From NCBI GenBank assembly GCA_023423935.1, contig JAFAEQ010000056.1, forward strand, positions 68,564 through 132,563: a stretch of 64,000 bases of DNA, in the 5' to 3' direction. The DNA comes from Pseudomonadota bacterium (lineage in GTDB: Bacteria; Pseudomonadota; Gammaproteobacteria; Steroidobacterales; Steroidobacteraceae). The notes under the pieces are model-generated. The model was given only the letters and a program-made list of their open reading frames with translations, did not search any database and had not been told where the DNA came from. The translations under genes and the position numbers were made by a program. The stretch's first letter is position 1; the number at the start of each line of letters is the position of its first letter. Positions 17,890-26,504 of the stretch are shown here, piece by piece.

Positions 17890-18912
17890 TCACAGGTTCG
17901 CGTTGCTGGCGGCGGGAGTGTGCTGCGCGGGATCGATGGTGACGGTCGCAGGCATTCCGAGACGCAATCGGTTCTGCTCGTCGCGCACGAGGATGCGCAC
18001 TTCGTACACGAGACTCGTGCGCAGCTCGTCGGTCTGCACGGTCTTCGGGGTGAACTCCGCGGTCGACGAGAGAAAGCCGATGGTGCCTTCGATGAGGTGA
18101 TCGGGCGCGCTGTCGATCGAGACGCGCGCCGGCATCCCCACATTCACCCGGCCCAAGTCGGTTTCGCTCACGTACGCGCGAACCCATTTCGGATTCATGA
18201 CGGCGATGGAGAAGACAGGTCGCTGCGGCGTCGCAAGCTCGCCCGGTTCCATCAAACGATTGCGTACCACGCCATCGGTGGGGGAAACGAGTTCGGCATC
18301 CTTGAGCTGTCGTTGCAGCAGAGCGAGATCGGCTTCCGCCGCGTCCAGCTGCGCGCTCGCCGTCTGGATGTCCTCTTCCCGCGCGCCGGCCAGGATCAGT
18401 CGCAGCGACTCCTTGCTGTTCTGCAGCCGCGCTTCGCTCGTTCGCGCCTGCGCGGTTGCGGCCTCGAGATCCTGTGCGCTGATGGCTCGGCCTTCCGAGG
18501 CTGCACTGATCGATTGCAACCTCTCGATCTGGCTGCGTGCGTTCGCCGCTTCGGCTTCCGCGGCGGCGACGGCCGCGCGCGCCTGCGCAATTTCCTCGGG
18601 CCGCGCGCCGTTGCGAAGCTTGCGCAGCATCTCCGATTGGGCAGCGACCTTGGCTTCGGCCTGTTTCAGGCGCGGCAGGAGCCGGCCGGTATCGAGGCGT
18701 GCGAGCACCTGTCCGGCCCGTACAGTCGATCCTTCTTCCACGAGGACTTCGGCAATACGCTCGCTGTCGTTGAAGGGCAGCTCCACCTGGCGAAGATCCA
18801 CATTGCCGTGCAGCACGATCGAGTTGCCCTGACTGCCTCGTGTCGAAATCCACACTGCGATGCCGATGATGACGGCAGCGAGGATCGCGATGCCGACGAT
18901 GCGCTTGTTCAC
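17890..18912 (-). CDS. HlyD-family membrane fusion protein (YbhG-like)
   Basis: The 340-residue periplasmic adaptor is anchored by one N-terminal helix (IVGIAILAAVIIGIAVWIS, about 4-22). The lipoyl-like half motif (VLHGNVDLRQVELPF, VEEGSTVRAGQVLARLD) is followed by a long coiled coil (about 75-200, many Ala, Glu, Arg and Gln) and then the second half (LVSPTDGVVRNRLMEPGEL). It bridges the ABC permeases and the NodT-type channel encoded at the end of the same operon. It is the first gene of the leftward operon and divergent from the TetR regulator across a 74-nt promoter region with an inverted repeat. Confidence 0.9.
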   Translation of the reverse strand: MNKRIVGIAILAAVIIGIAVWISTRGSQGNSIVLHGNVDLRQVELPFNDSERIAEVLVEEGSTVRAGQVLARLDTGRLLPRLKQAEAKVAAQSEMLRKLRNGARPEEIAQARAAVAAAEAEAANARSQIERLQSISAASEGRAISAQDLEAATAQARTSEARLQNSKESLRLILAGAREEDIQTASAQLDAAEADLALLQRQLKDAELVSPTDGVVRNRLMEPGELATPQRPVFSIAVMNPKWVRAYVSETDLGRVNVGMPARVSIDSAPDHLIEGTIGFLSSTAEFTPKTVQTDELRTSLVYEVRILVRDEQNRLRLGMPATVTIDPAQHTPAASNANL

Positions 18913-18949
18913 GATGGAATCCAGGTGACTTGCAAGTGCGGCGCATTCT

Positions 18950-18969
18950 ATTCAAAATCAAATTTGAAT
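18950..18969. promoter_or_regulatory. inverted repeat, candidate operator between exporter and TetR regulator
   Basis: ATTCAAA and TTTGAAT form 7-bp inverted arms around a 6-nt spacer, and a perfect 10-bp palindrome (TCAAATTTGA, 18958-18967) sits off-centre inside it. It lies 17 nt before the regulator ATG at 18987 and 37 nt before the adaptor ATG at 18912, in a locally AT-rich stretch. This position would let a CecR-like repressor control both directions. Binding is inferred from position only. Confidence 0.5.
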
Positions 18970-18986
18970 TACAACTAGAGACGTAA

Positions 18987-19673
18987 ATGCCGAAAAATAT
19001 CCGCCGCACGCAGGGCGTACGTGCGAAGGCGAAGCCGCAACGCGAGGACGGCGCGCTGACGCGTCAGCAACTCCTGGAAGTGGGTGGGCAGGTGTTCGCC
19101 GAGCAGGGCTACACGCGGGCTACGAGCAAGGAGATCTGCGAGCGCGCCAATGCGAACATCGCAGCAGTCAACTATCACTTTGGCGGCAAGGAGGGTCTTT
19201 ATGCAGCCGTGCTCGAGGAGGCACATGCGCGGCTGGTGAGCATCGATCTGGTGACCGCTGCCGTGAAAGATCAGAGCGATCCGGTGGCGGGGCTACGTTT
19301 GTTCTTCACTCGCCTGGTCGAAGAGATCGCGCGACGCGGCGACGGCGCCTGGGAATTGCGTGTGCTGAGCCGGGAAGTGCTCGCGCCGACACCGATGGTC
19401 GAGCGGATGCTGGCCAATCAGGTCGCCCCCAAGGCGAAGTTGATGATGGGCTTGATTGCCGGCCTTCTCGATCTTCCTGCGAATCACCCGGCCGTGAGTC
19501 GGTGCATCGTCAGCCTGATGGGACCCTGCGTGATGCTGTTGATGGTGGACGAGCAGGTGCTCGCAAGGATACTGCCATCGCTGAAGCCGGAGCCGGCCGC
19601 AATGGTCGAACATCTGGTGAGCTTTGCACTCGGCGGGATCAAAGCCGTCGCAGCGCGCGAGAAAAGAAAATGA
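18987..19673 (+). CDS. TetR-family regulator with CecR-type C-terminal domain
   Basis: The 228-residue regulator has a basic N-terminal tail (residues 1-25) and a TetR helix-turn-helix (about 28-75; EVGGQVFAEQGYTRATSKEI, ANIAAVNYHFGGKEGLY). Its C-terminal ligand domain resembles that of CecR/YbiH (ELRVLSREVLAPTPMVERM...). In E. coli cecR lies next to ybhGFSR and represses it. The same gene set and order are found here, with the regulator divergent from the exporter. This supports local autoregulation and control of the exporter by a small toxic compound. The ligand cannot be read from sequence. Confidence 0.85.
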   Translation: MPKNIRRTQGVRAKAKPQREDGALTRQQLLEVGGQVFAEQGYTRATSKEICERANANIAAVNYHFGGKEGLYAAVLEEAHARLVSIDLVTAAVKDQSDPVAGLRLFFTRLVEEIARRGDGAWELRVLSREVLAPTPMVERMLANQVAPKAKLMMGLIAGLLDLPANHPAVSRCIVSLMGPCVMLLMVDEQVLARILPSLKPEPAAMVEHLVSFALGGIKAVAAREKRK

Positions 19674-19722
19674 TCGTTCGTCGTTGACGGCGGCGCAGAG
19701 AAAAGCTTCAGCGACGAGATGT

Positions 19723-20025
19723 TCAGCCGCGACCCGTCAGGCGATAGAACAGGCGCTTGATCGCGCCGACTCGCGGAGCGGGTGCGGACGGCGCCGGACG
19801 GTTCGAACGTTCCTGCCATTCGAAGTAGCTGGCGACATGCTCTTCTGAGCGTTCGTTCATCGACATCTCGAGCGCTTCGATCTCCATCATCTCCTGTTCG
19901 GTGAGCTTGCGTTTGAAGCTTCCGGTGATCAGGTGTGAGCGCGTGTCGCCCGTGTTCTTGCTCGACGAGCGTTGTCGTCGAATGCGCGGATCGGTCGTGG
20001 GCAGTCGTGAAGAATCTTTGGACAT
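19723..20025 (-). CDS. hypothetical polar protein
   Basis: The product is 100 residues from the ATG at 20025 (MSKDSSRLPTTDPRIRRQR). The frame is open to an ATG at 20145, but codon use before 20025 looks non-coding and no start has a clear ribosome site. The middle is acidic and helical (KLTEQEMMEIEALEMSMNERSEEH) and the ends are basic. There is no signal peptide or membrane segment, and I recognise no family. It is convergent with the TetR regulator gene. The coding call rests mostly on length and the amphipathic helix. Confidence 0.45.
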   Translation of the reverse strand: MSKDSSRLPTTDPRIRRQRSSSKNTGDTRSHLITGSFKRKLTEQEMMEIEALEMSMNERSEEHVASYFEWQERSNRPAPSAPAPRVGAIKRLFYRLTGRG

Positions 20026-20145
20026 CTCGGCAAGGGTCGGCAGTGGTCTGCCGATGAGTATGGGAGATTGCAGCCTCATGTCGACATAAGTTTGCCGCTG
20101 AATGCGCCATAGGATGTGCGGGTCAGCAAAACGAGTGCGATGCAC

Positions 20146-20630
20146 GCCCGAGAGAGCGTTTTGCGTAGGTGGATTTACTGCAATCCCGTCAGAATGCGGT
20201 GACGCACCACGACTGATAAGTCAACGGTAGCTCAAGCCTGTTGTGTGGCGTGCGCGCGTCGAGCGCTCCATGGGTGGCGACGGGATGCTCGACCGATGGT
20301 GAGAGAAACGGTGCTTTGTGCCTTGAGGGAAACTGCGGCAACGACCCTGCATCCGTCGCTGATCAGTCCTCGATCCTTCGTTCGCACGGCGAGGCACACC
20401 TTTCAGTACAAGTGACTAATGCCTCTGCGCGGCGCATGCTGCTCGCGAAGATTTTTCAAGTTCACGAGTGCGGTGGTTGATCATCTGCGATTCGCGACAC
20501 AGTGCGCAGATTGGAGAGAGCGGGCGGATTAGTTTGATCCCTGAGTGGATGACGGCTGCATATTCAGCGTTGGTCTGATGTAAGAGCCTCGTTGCCGGGC
20601 CCAATACTCAGTCTCGCGATGTGCGGAGAT
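20146..20630. other. intergenic, no feature recognised
   Basis: About 485 nt without a credible gene. A short frame at 20241-20480 lacks a ribosome site and family-like composition. No tRNA cloverleaf, strong terminator or repeat was seen. The AT content rises slightly towards 20550, where a promoter for the small gene at 20648 could lie. Confidence 0.4.
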
Positions 20631-20647
20631 CCGCACGAGGAGATTCC

Positions 20648-20851
20648 ATGAACCGCTATGTGAGTCCGCAGTTGATGACGATCGAAGAGGCAACGCAGCT
20701 GAGCGATCTGCGTACCTCCCACGAGGCTGATCAGGAGCGCCGTCGGAATTTGTGGTCCTGGCAGACCATCGAAGGCGCCATGTCGATGACCATCACGGAT
20801 GAGCAGTTCGAGCGGTTGGCCGCCAGTGCCGCCCCGCGCCGTACCCGATAG
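20648..20851 (+). CDS. small hypothetical protein
   Basis: The 67-residue product begins at the ATG at 20648, preceded by GAGGAGATTCC (a good ribosome site). It is polar and probably helical (TIEEATQLSDLRTSHEADQE, ITDEQFERLAASA), with one Trp pair (LWSWQ) and no signal or membrane segment. No family is recognised. A 9-bp-stem hairpin follows 35 nt after the stop. The strong ribosome site and clean end make it more credible than most frames of this size. Confidence 0.55.
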   Translation: MNRYVSPQLMTIEEATQLSDLRTSHEADQERRRNLWSWQTIEGAMSMTITDEQFERLAASAAPRRTR

Positions 20852-20885
20852 GCGCCGAGTTCAGATTTTTCAGCGGGTGCCCCTA

Positions 20886-20914
20886 GAGGCCGGTGGGGCC
20901 GGGTAACCGGCCTC
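20886..20914 (+). terminator. hairpin downstream of small gene, possible terminator
   Basis: GAGGCCGGT (20886-20894) pairs perfectly with ACCGGCCTC (20906-20914) across an 11-nt loop. A short GCCGTTTCCCC follows, not a proper T-run, so termination may be weak or Rho-assisted. Confidence 0.45.
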
Positions 20915-21287
20915 GCCGTTTCCCCAACCGATCCATCAACCATTGAGAAGAACAGCCGCGACCACGCGGCCAGGTCATTCAGATCGAACCCGGCGTCTTT
21001 CGGCCGGACCTGAGAGCTTCGTGCGAGACCGTCAAGGGGTAGCGCTACCAATCCACGATCGTGGGTAATCTCTGATCAAGTCGCCCTTCGCGCATAGTTG
21101 CTTCGCCCGCCTGCAGACTTGCCAAGGTCAGGGAAGTCGATAAATCAGAGCTTGCTTAGGCCTGCTCTCCAGCTTTCCTCTTCGCCTCCATTCACTTCCG
21201 TGTGCCCTGACGGCAAACTCCCGAAGCGGGAATACACCTGATCTCTATGGCGGGCATCGGCAAAGACGCCGATCGTCAGCGTGACGG
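20915..21287. other. intergenic before histidine kinase, nothing assigned
   Basis: About 370 nt with no supported gene or repeat. It must contain the kinase promoter, but no convincing -35/-10 pair could be picked by eye. Confidence 0.35.
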
Positions 21288-23405
21288 ATGACATCAAACA
21301 AGCGAACCCGGCTACGCGACTCCTTCGCGGCGAGCCAGCAGTCTGTGCTCGAATCGATCGCGTTCGGGCTGCCGCTGCAGGAGATTCTGGAGAAGATCGT
21401 CGCGCTGATCGAAGCGCAATTGGCCGAGATGCTGTGTTCGATCGTGCTGGTCACCCCCGATCGTCGCCTTACCCATGCTGCGGGCCAGCGATTGCCAGCG
21501 GAGTTCATCGGCGGAATCGAAGGCGTGGCGATCGGCCCTGAGGTCGGCTCCTGCGGCACCGCCGCTTTCACCCGCTTGCCGGTCGTCGTCGACGACATTG
21601 CAACCCATCCGGCCTGGCGCGAGTACCGCGATCTTGCGCTTTCGCACGGGCTGCGCGCCTGTTGGTCGACACCGATTCTCGCCCCCGACGGCAATGTACT
21701 GGCCACGTTCGCCATGTATTACCGCGAGCCCCGCCGGCCTTCGATTGAGGAAGAGCGCTGGGTTCAGGTCGCCACGCACCTGGTGACCGTCGCAATTCTG
21801 AGCGATCACGCGCGCGTCAACGATCTCGAGCGCCGCCGGATGGAGGAGGCGATCCGGCTGGGCGAGCACCTGCGTTCGGTCATTCTCGACTCGGTTGCGG
21901 ATGCGATCTTCTACGTGCGTGTCGAAGGACCGGGCCGCTATCGGATCGCCGCAGTGAATACGGCGTTCAGCAAGCTCTTCGGCATATCGGACAAGGACAT
22001 CGTCGGACGCCCGCTGGAAGATATCGTTCCTCCGGACATGCTCGAGCGCACGCTGGCACGCTACGACTGCGCGGCGCGAACGGGTGCGCGGCAGGTCTGG
22101 GAGGAGATCATGTCGTCGCGCGCGGGCGAGAAGTTCGGCGAGATCACGCTCATCCCGCTGTTCGATGCGGAGGGGCGCTGCACGAACTACGTCGGTACGG
22201 TGCACGACATGACGGCGCGGATTCAGAGCGAGCGGGAGCGCGCGCAGCTGCAGAGCCGTCTGCATCAGGCGCAGCGGATTCAGGCGCTCGGCACGCTGGC
22301 GGGCGGCATCGCTCACGACTTCAACAATATTCTGGCTGCGATCGGCGGCAACACGGATCTGCTGCTCGAGGAGATCGGTACCGATTCGCCGATGCGAAAG
22401 CCCTTGCTGGAGATCCAGAAGGCGAGCCGGCGTGCAAACGATCTGGTGCGCCAGATTCTCACCTTCAGTCGCAGCTCGGCACCAACCTGCGAGATCGTCG
22501 ATCCGCGTCCGGTCGCCGCCGAAGCGCTCGAGCTGCTGCGCGCAACCTTGCCATCGGATCTGGAGCTGCGCGAATCGTTTGCCGAGGACACGCCGTCCAT
22601 CAAAGCGGATTCGACTCAATTTCATCAGGTCGTCGTGAACCTGGTCGCCAATGCGGCACACGCAAGCGGCCGGGAGAAGGGTGCAGTCGAGGTGCTGCTG
22701 GATGCGGCGACCGACGCGGAGATTCCGCGCGACACGCCGGCGCCGATCGCTCGGGGCAGGTACTTGCGATTGCGCGTGCGGGATCAGGGGTGCGGCATGG
22801 ATGCGGCCACCTTGAAGCGCGTGTTCGAGCCATTCTTCACGACGCGTCCCCCCGGGCAGGGCACGGGTCTTGGCCTGTCGGTCGTCCACGGCGTCGTCGA
22901 AAGTCACAAGGGCGTGATCCATATCGACAGCGCGCTGGGACGAGGCACTGTCGTCAGCGTGTTCCTTCCCGCATCCGATGATGCTGCCACCGCTCCCTCT
23001 GCTACATCGCACGCGACCGGTCGCGGCGAACGCATCATGTATGTGGACGATGAAGAGGCGTTGGTGCTGCTGATGGATCGAGCGCTGACGAAGCGCGGCT
23101 ATCAGGTGAGCGGTTTCTCGACGCCGGCTGAAGCGCTCAAGGCGTTCAGCGAGCGGTCCGATGATTTCGACGTCGTCATCACGGATCTGTCGATGCCGGG
23201 CATGCCGGGGCCTCAGCTCGCCTCGAGGCTCCGCGAAGTCCGCAAGGATGTGCCGATCATCCTTACTTCGGGCTATATCCGCCCCGAAGACCGCGACATG
23301 GCGACGCAGTTGAACATCAATCAGGTCGTCTACAAGTCGAACACGGTCGATCAGCTTGCCGAAGCGCTCGGCAAGGAGATCGAAGCGATCCGCGCGAAAC
23401 GCTGA
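21288..23405 (+). CDS. hybrid sensor histidine kinase (GAF-PAS-HisKA-HATPase-REC)
   Basis: The 705-residue soluble kinase has no membrane helices. A GAF domain (about 15-172; GPEVGSCGTAAFTRLPVVVDDI) is followed by a PAS domain (about 192-312). The HisKA dimerisation helix has the phospho-accepting His 343 in GGIAHDFNNIL. The HATPase domain has an N box (VVNLVANAAHAS), DQGCGMD and GTGLGLSVVHGV. The C-terminal receiver has acidic pocket DDEE and phospho-acceptor Asp 633 (ITDLSMPGMPG). All key residues are present. The second messenger and partner are unknown, and no separate response regulator lies beside it, so output must be through another phosphotransfer partner. The start has only a weak ribosome site. 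Confidence 0.92.
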   Translation: MTSNKRTRLRDSFAASQQSVLESIAFGLPLQEILEKIVALIEAQLAEMLCSIVLVTPDRRLTHAAGQRLPAEFIGGIEGVAIGPEVGSCGTAAFTRLPVVVDDIATHPAWREYRDLALSHGLRACWSTPILAPDGNVLATFAMYYREPRRPSIEEERWVQVATHLVTVAILSDHARVNDLERRRMEEAIRLGEHLRSVILDSVADAIFYVRVEGPGRYRIAAVNTAFSKLFGISDKDIVGRPLEDIVPPDMLERTLARYDCAARTGARQVWEEIMSSRAGEKFGEITLIPLFDAEGRCTNYVGTVHDMTARIQSERERAQLQSRLHQAQRIQALGTLAGGIAHDFNNILAAIGGNTDLLLEEIGTDSPMRKPLLEIQKASRRANDLVRQILTFSRSSAPTCEIVDPRPVAAEALELLRATLPSDLELRESFAEDTPSIKADSTQFHQVVVNLVANAAHASGREKGAVEVLLDAATDAEIPRDTPAPIARGRYLRLRVRDQGCGMDAATLKRVFEPFFTTRPPGQGTGLGLSVVHGVVESHKGVIHIDSALGRGTVVSVFLPASDDAATAPSATSHATGRGERIMYVDDEEALVLLMDRALTKRGYQVSGFSTPAEALKAFSERSDDFDVVITDLSMPGMPGPQLASRLREVRKDVPIILTSGYIRPEDRDMATQLNINQVVYKSNTVDQLAEALGKEIEAIRAKR

Positions 23406-23435
23406 TCGCCAGCTTCCTGTCTTTCCGGGCCAGTC

Positions 23436-23810
23436 TTATCGGCTGACTGGCTCCTCGATGATCTCGATGGCGGAGACCGTCGCGTTGTTCGCTACGGGTT
23501 CGAAGGTGAGCTTGATCTTGCCCTGTGCAGAGGGCGCGATGCCTTGAAAGCTCTTCGTCACGACCCGCAGGCTGCCGGCTTCCTTGAAGATGTCGAAGTC
23601 CTTCAGAAGTGTCTGGCCATTGCAGAACACATTGAAGACCCGGCTGCCCACACCACCGCTCGCCCCCAGCTGCGGGCCGAAGTAGAGCTCCGCGAAGTGC
23701 AGCACGACCGTGTAGCGGCCGCGCGCATCGACCGGAATCGAATACTGGAAATGGCCATAGCGAACTCCAATCGAAGTCCGGAATAACTCACATTCCGGCG
23801 CGTGGGTGTT
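23436..23810 (-). pseudogene. malectin-domain C-terminal remnant
   Basis: The reverse frame from 23810 to 23436 reads as most of a malectin-type carbohydrate-binding domain: ELFRTS...RYGHFQYSIPV, YTVVLHFAELYFGP, SRVFNVFCNGQ, DFDIFKEAG and a final SAIEIIEE. A TAA lies immediately upstream in frame (23811-23813), and the only in-frame start is a GTG at 23705 in the middle of the core beta strand. The beginning of the domain and any partner catalytic domain are missing. This looks like the tail of a once larger secreted or enzyme-linked protein. An alternative is expression of an 89-residue fragment from the GTG. Confidence 0.65.
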
Positions 23811-23918
23811 TTACAGCTCGCGCCTGGCTCACAGTCGATGCATCGGAGTGGCAAAGGAAGCAGATGCGATGGGGTGCATGCAGTCGCATTGCGCGGCGAT
23901 GCTGGCGAGTAAACCGCG

Positions 23919-24818
23919 ATGAATGCCGAGCGCGCATTCGAAGCGGATTGGGACGACCTGCGATTCTTTCTGGCGGTGAGCGTTCGCGGCTCGATCTCGG
24001 CAGCGGCTCGCGAGCTCAAGACCAGTCATTCCACGGTGCTGCGTCGGATCGAAAGTCTGGAGCGGAGCCTGGGTGTGCGCGTGCTCGAGCGCTTGCCGGA
24101 GGGCTATGCGTTGACGAGCGCCGGCGAACAGCTGCGCAATTGCTTGAGGGGCGTGCAGGATCAGATCGAACGTGCGCAACGACGCCTGGCGGGCCTCGAT
24201 GCGGAAATGGCCGGCACGATCCGCGTCACGACCACTGATACGTTGTTGCACGGCGTGCTCGCGCCCATGCTGGCGAAATTCTCGGCGTTGCATCCTCACA
24301 TTCAATTGCAGCTGGTGGTGAGCAATGCATTCATGAGTCTCACCCGACGCGAAGCCGATATCGCCATTCGACCGTCGAGTACACCGCCCGAGAATCTGAT
24401 CGGTCGCAAGGCAGGTCGTATCCAGACGGCTCTCTATGCGCAGCGCGACTATTGGCGAGGACATGCGAACGACTCTTTTCATCGACACGCGTGGGTCGTT
24501 GCGGACGACAGCCTGGCTCATCTGGCGCAGGCGCGATGGGTCCGGGCGAACGTGCCGACCGATCGGATCGTCGCAACAGCCGATAGTCTGGTCGGCATGG
24601 CGCGTCTGGTCAGGACGGGCATCGGCATCGGAATGCTGCTCACGCTGTTGGGAGATGCGGATCCGGATCTCATCCGTATCGCGGATCCTGTCGCCGATCT
24701 CGATACGAATGTGTGGATCCTGATGCATGCGGATCTCAAGCACGTGGTCAGGATGAGCGTCTTCGCGTCTTTCATGTTCGAGCAACTTGGATCCCATCCA
24801 GCGATTGCTCGAGACTGA
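23919..24818 (+). CDS. LysR-family transcriptional regulator
   Basis: This 299-residue LysR regulator has a winged helix-turn-helix at about 11-70 (WDDLRFFLAVSVRGSISAAAREL, HSTVLRRIESLERSLG). A substrate-binding domain follows (GTIRVTTTDTLLHGVLAP, DIAIRPS, GIGIGMLL). Its opening DWDDLRFFLAV and effector domain resemble the subgroup that lies next to oxidoreductase genes. It is convergent with the azoreductase gene, 13 nt apart, so it need not regulate it. The ATG at 23919 overlaps nothing, and no strong ribosome site is visible. Confidence 0.85.
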   Translation: MNAERAFEADWDDLRFFLAVSVRGSISAAARELKTSHSTVLRRIESLERSLGVRVLERLPEGYALTSAGEQLRNCLRGVQDQIERAQRRLAGLDAEMAGTIRVTTTDTLLHGVLAPMLAKFSALHPHIQLQLVVSNAFMSLTRREADIAIRPSSTPPENLIGRKAGRIQTALYAQRDYWRGHANDSFHRHAWVVADDSLAHLAQARWVRANVPTDRIVATADSLVGMARLVRTGIGIGMLLTLLGDADPDLIRIADPVADLDTNVWILMHADLKHVVRMSVFASFMFEQLGSHPAIARD

Positions 24819-24831
24819 ACTTGCGTCGCGA

Positions 24832-25458
24832 TCAGAACTGCCGTGCCAGTGCGATGGCCTGTTCACGCGCGAGCTCGCGCGTTCGCTGCACCGAGTGCGC
24901 ATCGGTGAGCGTCGGCGCCACGTTGATCTCATGCAGCTCCGTGATGCCGATGAATGACAGCCAGTGTCGCAGATATGGCTTCACGAAATCGGCGGGATGC
25001 GTCGGGGTCAGTGGGTAGTCGCCCGCGCTCGAGTAGATGAGCAGCGCCTTCCTGTTCGCGAGCAGCGGTCGATAGCCTTCTTGCGGGTTCCAGGTCCAGT
25101 TCTCGCCCGCGAGCGTGACCACGTCGATGTAATGCTTGAGCGGATAGGGCAGGCCGAAATTCCACATCGGTACGCTGAAGATGTATTTGTCCGCCGCGTT
25201 GAAGCGTCGCGATATCGCGCGTACCGACTCCCATTTTGAGAATTGCTCGGGTGAGAACTGCTGACGGCGCAGCACGGCAAACTTTGCTTCGATCGTCAGA
25301 GCGTCGAAGTGCGGAAGCGTCGTTGACCACAGATCGAGAGTGCTGATTGCATCGAGCGGATGATGAGCCCGATAGGTCTCAAGGAAGGCGCTTGCTGTCG
25401 CGACTGTGTGCGAGCGCGTCTTCAGCGGCGATGTTTCGATATGGAGCACGCTGGCCAT
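24832..25458 (-). CDS. azoR: FMN-dependent NADH:quinone/azo reductase (AzoR-like)
   Basis: The 208-residue flavodoxin-fold enzyme reduces quinones and azo bonds with NADH through FMN. Family motifs are the N-terminal phosphate-binding loop (IETSPLKTRSHT), PMWNFGLPYPLKHYID (flavin ring and dimer contact) and the SSAGDYPL region. The length matches AzoR (about 200). The ATG at 25458 was chosen because it starts the first beta strand (MASVLHIETS). The frame runs on upstream only through the next gene. It lies 5 nt after an SMR exporter gene, suggesting a two-gene detoxification operon. Confidence 0.88.
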   Translation of the reverse strand: MASVLHIETSPLKTRSHTVATASAFLETYRAHHPLDAISTLDLWSTTLPHFDALTIEAKFAVLRRQQFSPEQFSKWESVRAISRRFNAADKYIFSVPMWNFGLPYPLKHYIDVVTLAGENWTWNPQEGYRPLLANRKALLIYSSAGDYPLTPTHPADFVKPYLRHWLSFIGITELHEINVAPTLTDAHSVQRTRELAREQAIALARQF

Positions 25459-25463
25459 GACGA

Positions 25464-25787
25464 TCACCCGTGTGTGACGCGCAGGCCGATCGTGCCCGCG
25501 ACGATCAGGCCGACGAATACCCACTGCAGCGGGGAGAGCGGTTCGCCGAACCACCAGATGCTGAGGATCACCACGCCTGCGCTGCCGATGCCGGTCCAGA
25601 TCGCATAGGCCATCGCCATCGGCAGATGGCGCAGAGCGGATGTGAGCAGATAGATGCTCGTCAGTGCCGCGAGGATGCCGAGGACGCTCGGCCAAACCCG
25701 GGTCCAGCCCTGCGCTTCCTTGAGGGCCAGCGCCATGCCGACCTCGACGATGCCCGCCAGAATGAGTTGTGTCCAGCCGATGGTCAT
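25464..25787 (-). CDS. small multidrug resistance exporter, SugE/Gdx type
   Basis: The 107-residue, four-helix inner-membrane exporter starts at the ATG at 25787, directly after an ideal AAGGAGG site. The essential Glu is in the first helix (GIVEVGMALALK). WTRVWPS, AYAIWTGIGSAGVVIL and FGEPLSPLQW are typical of the SugE/Gdx branch, which exports guanidinium or quaternary ammonium ions, rather than EmrE. The WTGIG helix is the strongest Gdx-type sign. It is followed closely by the azoreductase gene. No guanidine riboswitch was seen in the leader. Confidence 0.85.
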   Translation of the reverse strand: MTIGWTQLILAGIVEVGMALALKEAQGWTRVWPSVLGILAALTSIYLLTSALRHLPMAMAYAIWTGIGSAGVVILSIWWFGEPLSPLQWVFVGLIVAGTIGLRVTHG

Positions 25788-25947
25788 TGGAGCCTCCTTG
25801 GACGGGCAAGCTAAGGCGGATCCAGATGGCGCGACATTCCATGACCGTGCAAATGGGCTATGCAGAATCGGAGGGTTTACCGCCGAGGGTGGGTGGGCAC
25901 GACCCGAATCGACTCGGAGTGCGCAAGACCCCGGACCTGACTCCGGG

Positions 25948-25975
25948 CTTGAACTCGAAAAGCCGATCCCTATGT
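25948..25975 (+). promoter_or_regulatory. sigma-32 heat-shock promoter of hsp20
   Basis: CTTGAA (25948-25953) and CCCTATGT (25968-25975) are spaced by 14 nt. This closely matches the RpoH consensus CTTGAAA-N(13-14)-CCCCATNT, with one -10 mismatch. It is 68 nt upstream of the small heat-shock protein ATG, which gives a plausible 5' leader. Directly seen, but not tested. Confidence 0.75.
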
Positions 25976-26042
25976 TCGCCACCGAGCGCGTCGGGTGGCG
26001 CGCCGACTACCTAAAGTTCATTGGAATTGGAGGGTGAAATTT

Positions 26043-26498
26043 ATGGCAGTCGTTCCTTATCGGGATTGGACCAGGAACCTGGCTTCGTTCGGCCAGCTGC
26101 GCGAGGAGATCAATCGCCTGTTCAGCGACCTGAATGAGATGGAAACCAGCGGTGCGACCGCGGGCTGGGTGCCGGCTGTCGACATCTACGAGTTCGAGGA
26201 CCGCTTCGAGCTGGCCGTCGATCTGCCCGGAGTGGATCCGCAGGAGGTGGAGATCACGCTGGATCGGGGCGTTCTGACCTTGAGCGGTGAACGCAAGGCC
26301 GAGAAGGCGGCCACCAAGAACGCTCATGATGTTCGCATGCGGCTCGAGCGCGGACAGGGAACGTTCCACCGGCGCTTTATCCTGCCGGACAGCGTGGATA
26401 CCGAGCGCATCGTGGCCAAGGGCCGCAACGGCGTGCTCGAGATCACGATCCAGAAGCAGGCGAAAGCTCAGCCGAGGCGCATCAAGGTCGCGGCGTGA
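26043..26498 (+). CDS. Hsp20/alpha-crystallin small heat-shock chaperone
   Basis: The 151-residue protein begins at the ATG at 26043 behind GGAGGGTGAAATTT. The N-terminal arm is short (MAVVPYRDWTRNLASFG). The alpha-crystallin domain (about 45-135) contains VPAVDIYEFEDRFELAVDLPGV, the ITLDRGVLTLSGERK strands and FHRRFILPDSVD. The family's C-terminal tail, usually carrying an I-x-I/V motif, is here EITIQKQAKAQPRRIKVAA. It binds unfolding proteins in the cytoplasm without ATP. The sigma-32 promoter and a downstream hairpin make it a self-contained heat-shock unit. Confidence 0.93.
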   Translation: MAVVPYRDWTRNLASFGQLREEINRLFSDLNEMETSGATAGWVPAVDIYEFEDRFELAVDLPGVDPQEVEITLDRGVLTLSGERKAEKAATKNAHDVRMRLERGQGTFHRRFILPDSVDTERIVAKGRNGVLEITIQKQAKAQPRRIKVAA

Positions 26499-26504
26499 GA
26501 ACGC

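Noticed and set aside
20241..20480. 79-residue frame in the 20-kb intergenic region
   Set aside because: No ribosome site and non-coding composition.
25788..25900. Guanidine riboswitch upstream of the SMR exporter gene
   Set aside because: The expected paired ACG-type loops or ykkC core were not seen.
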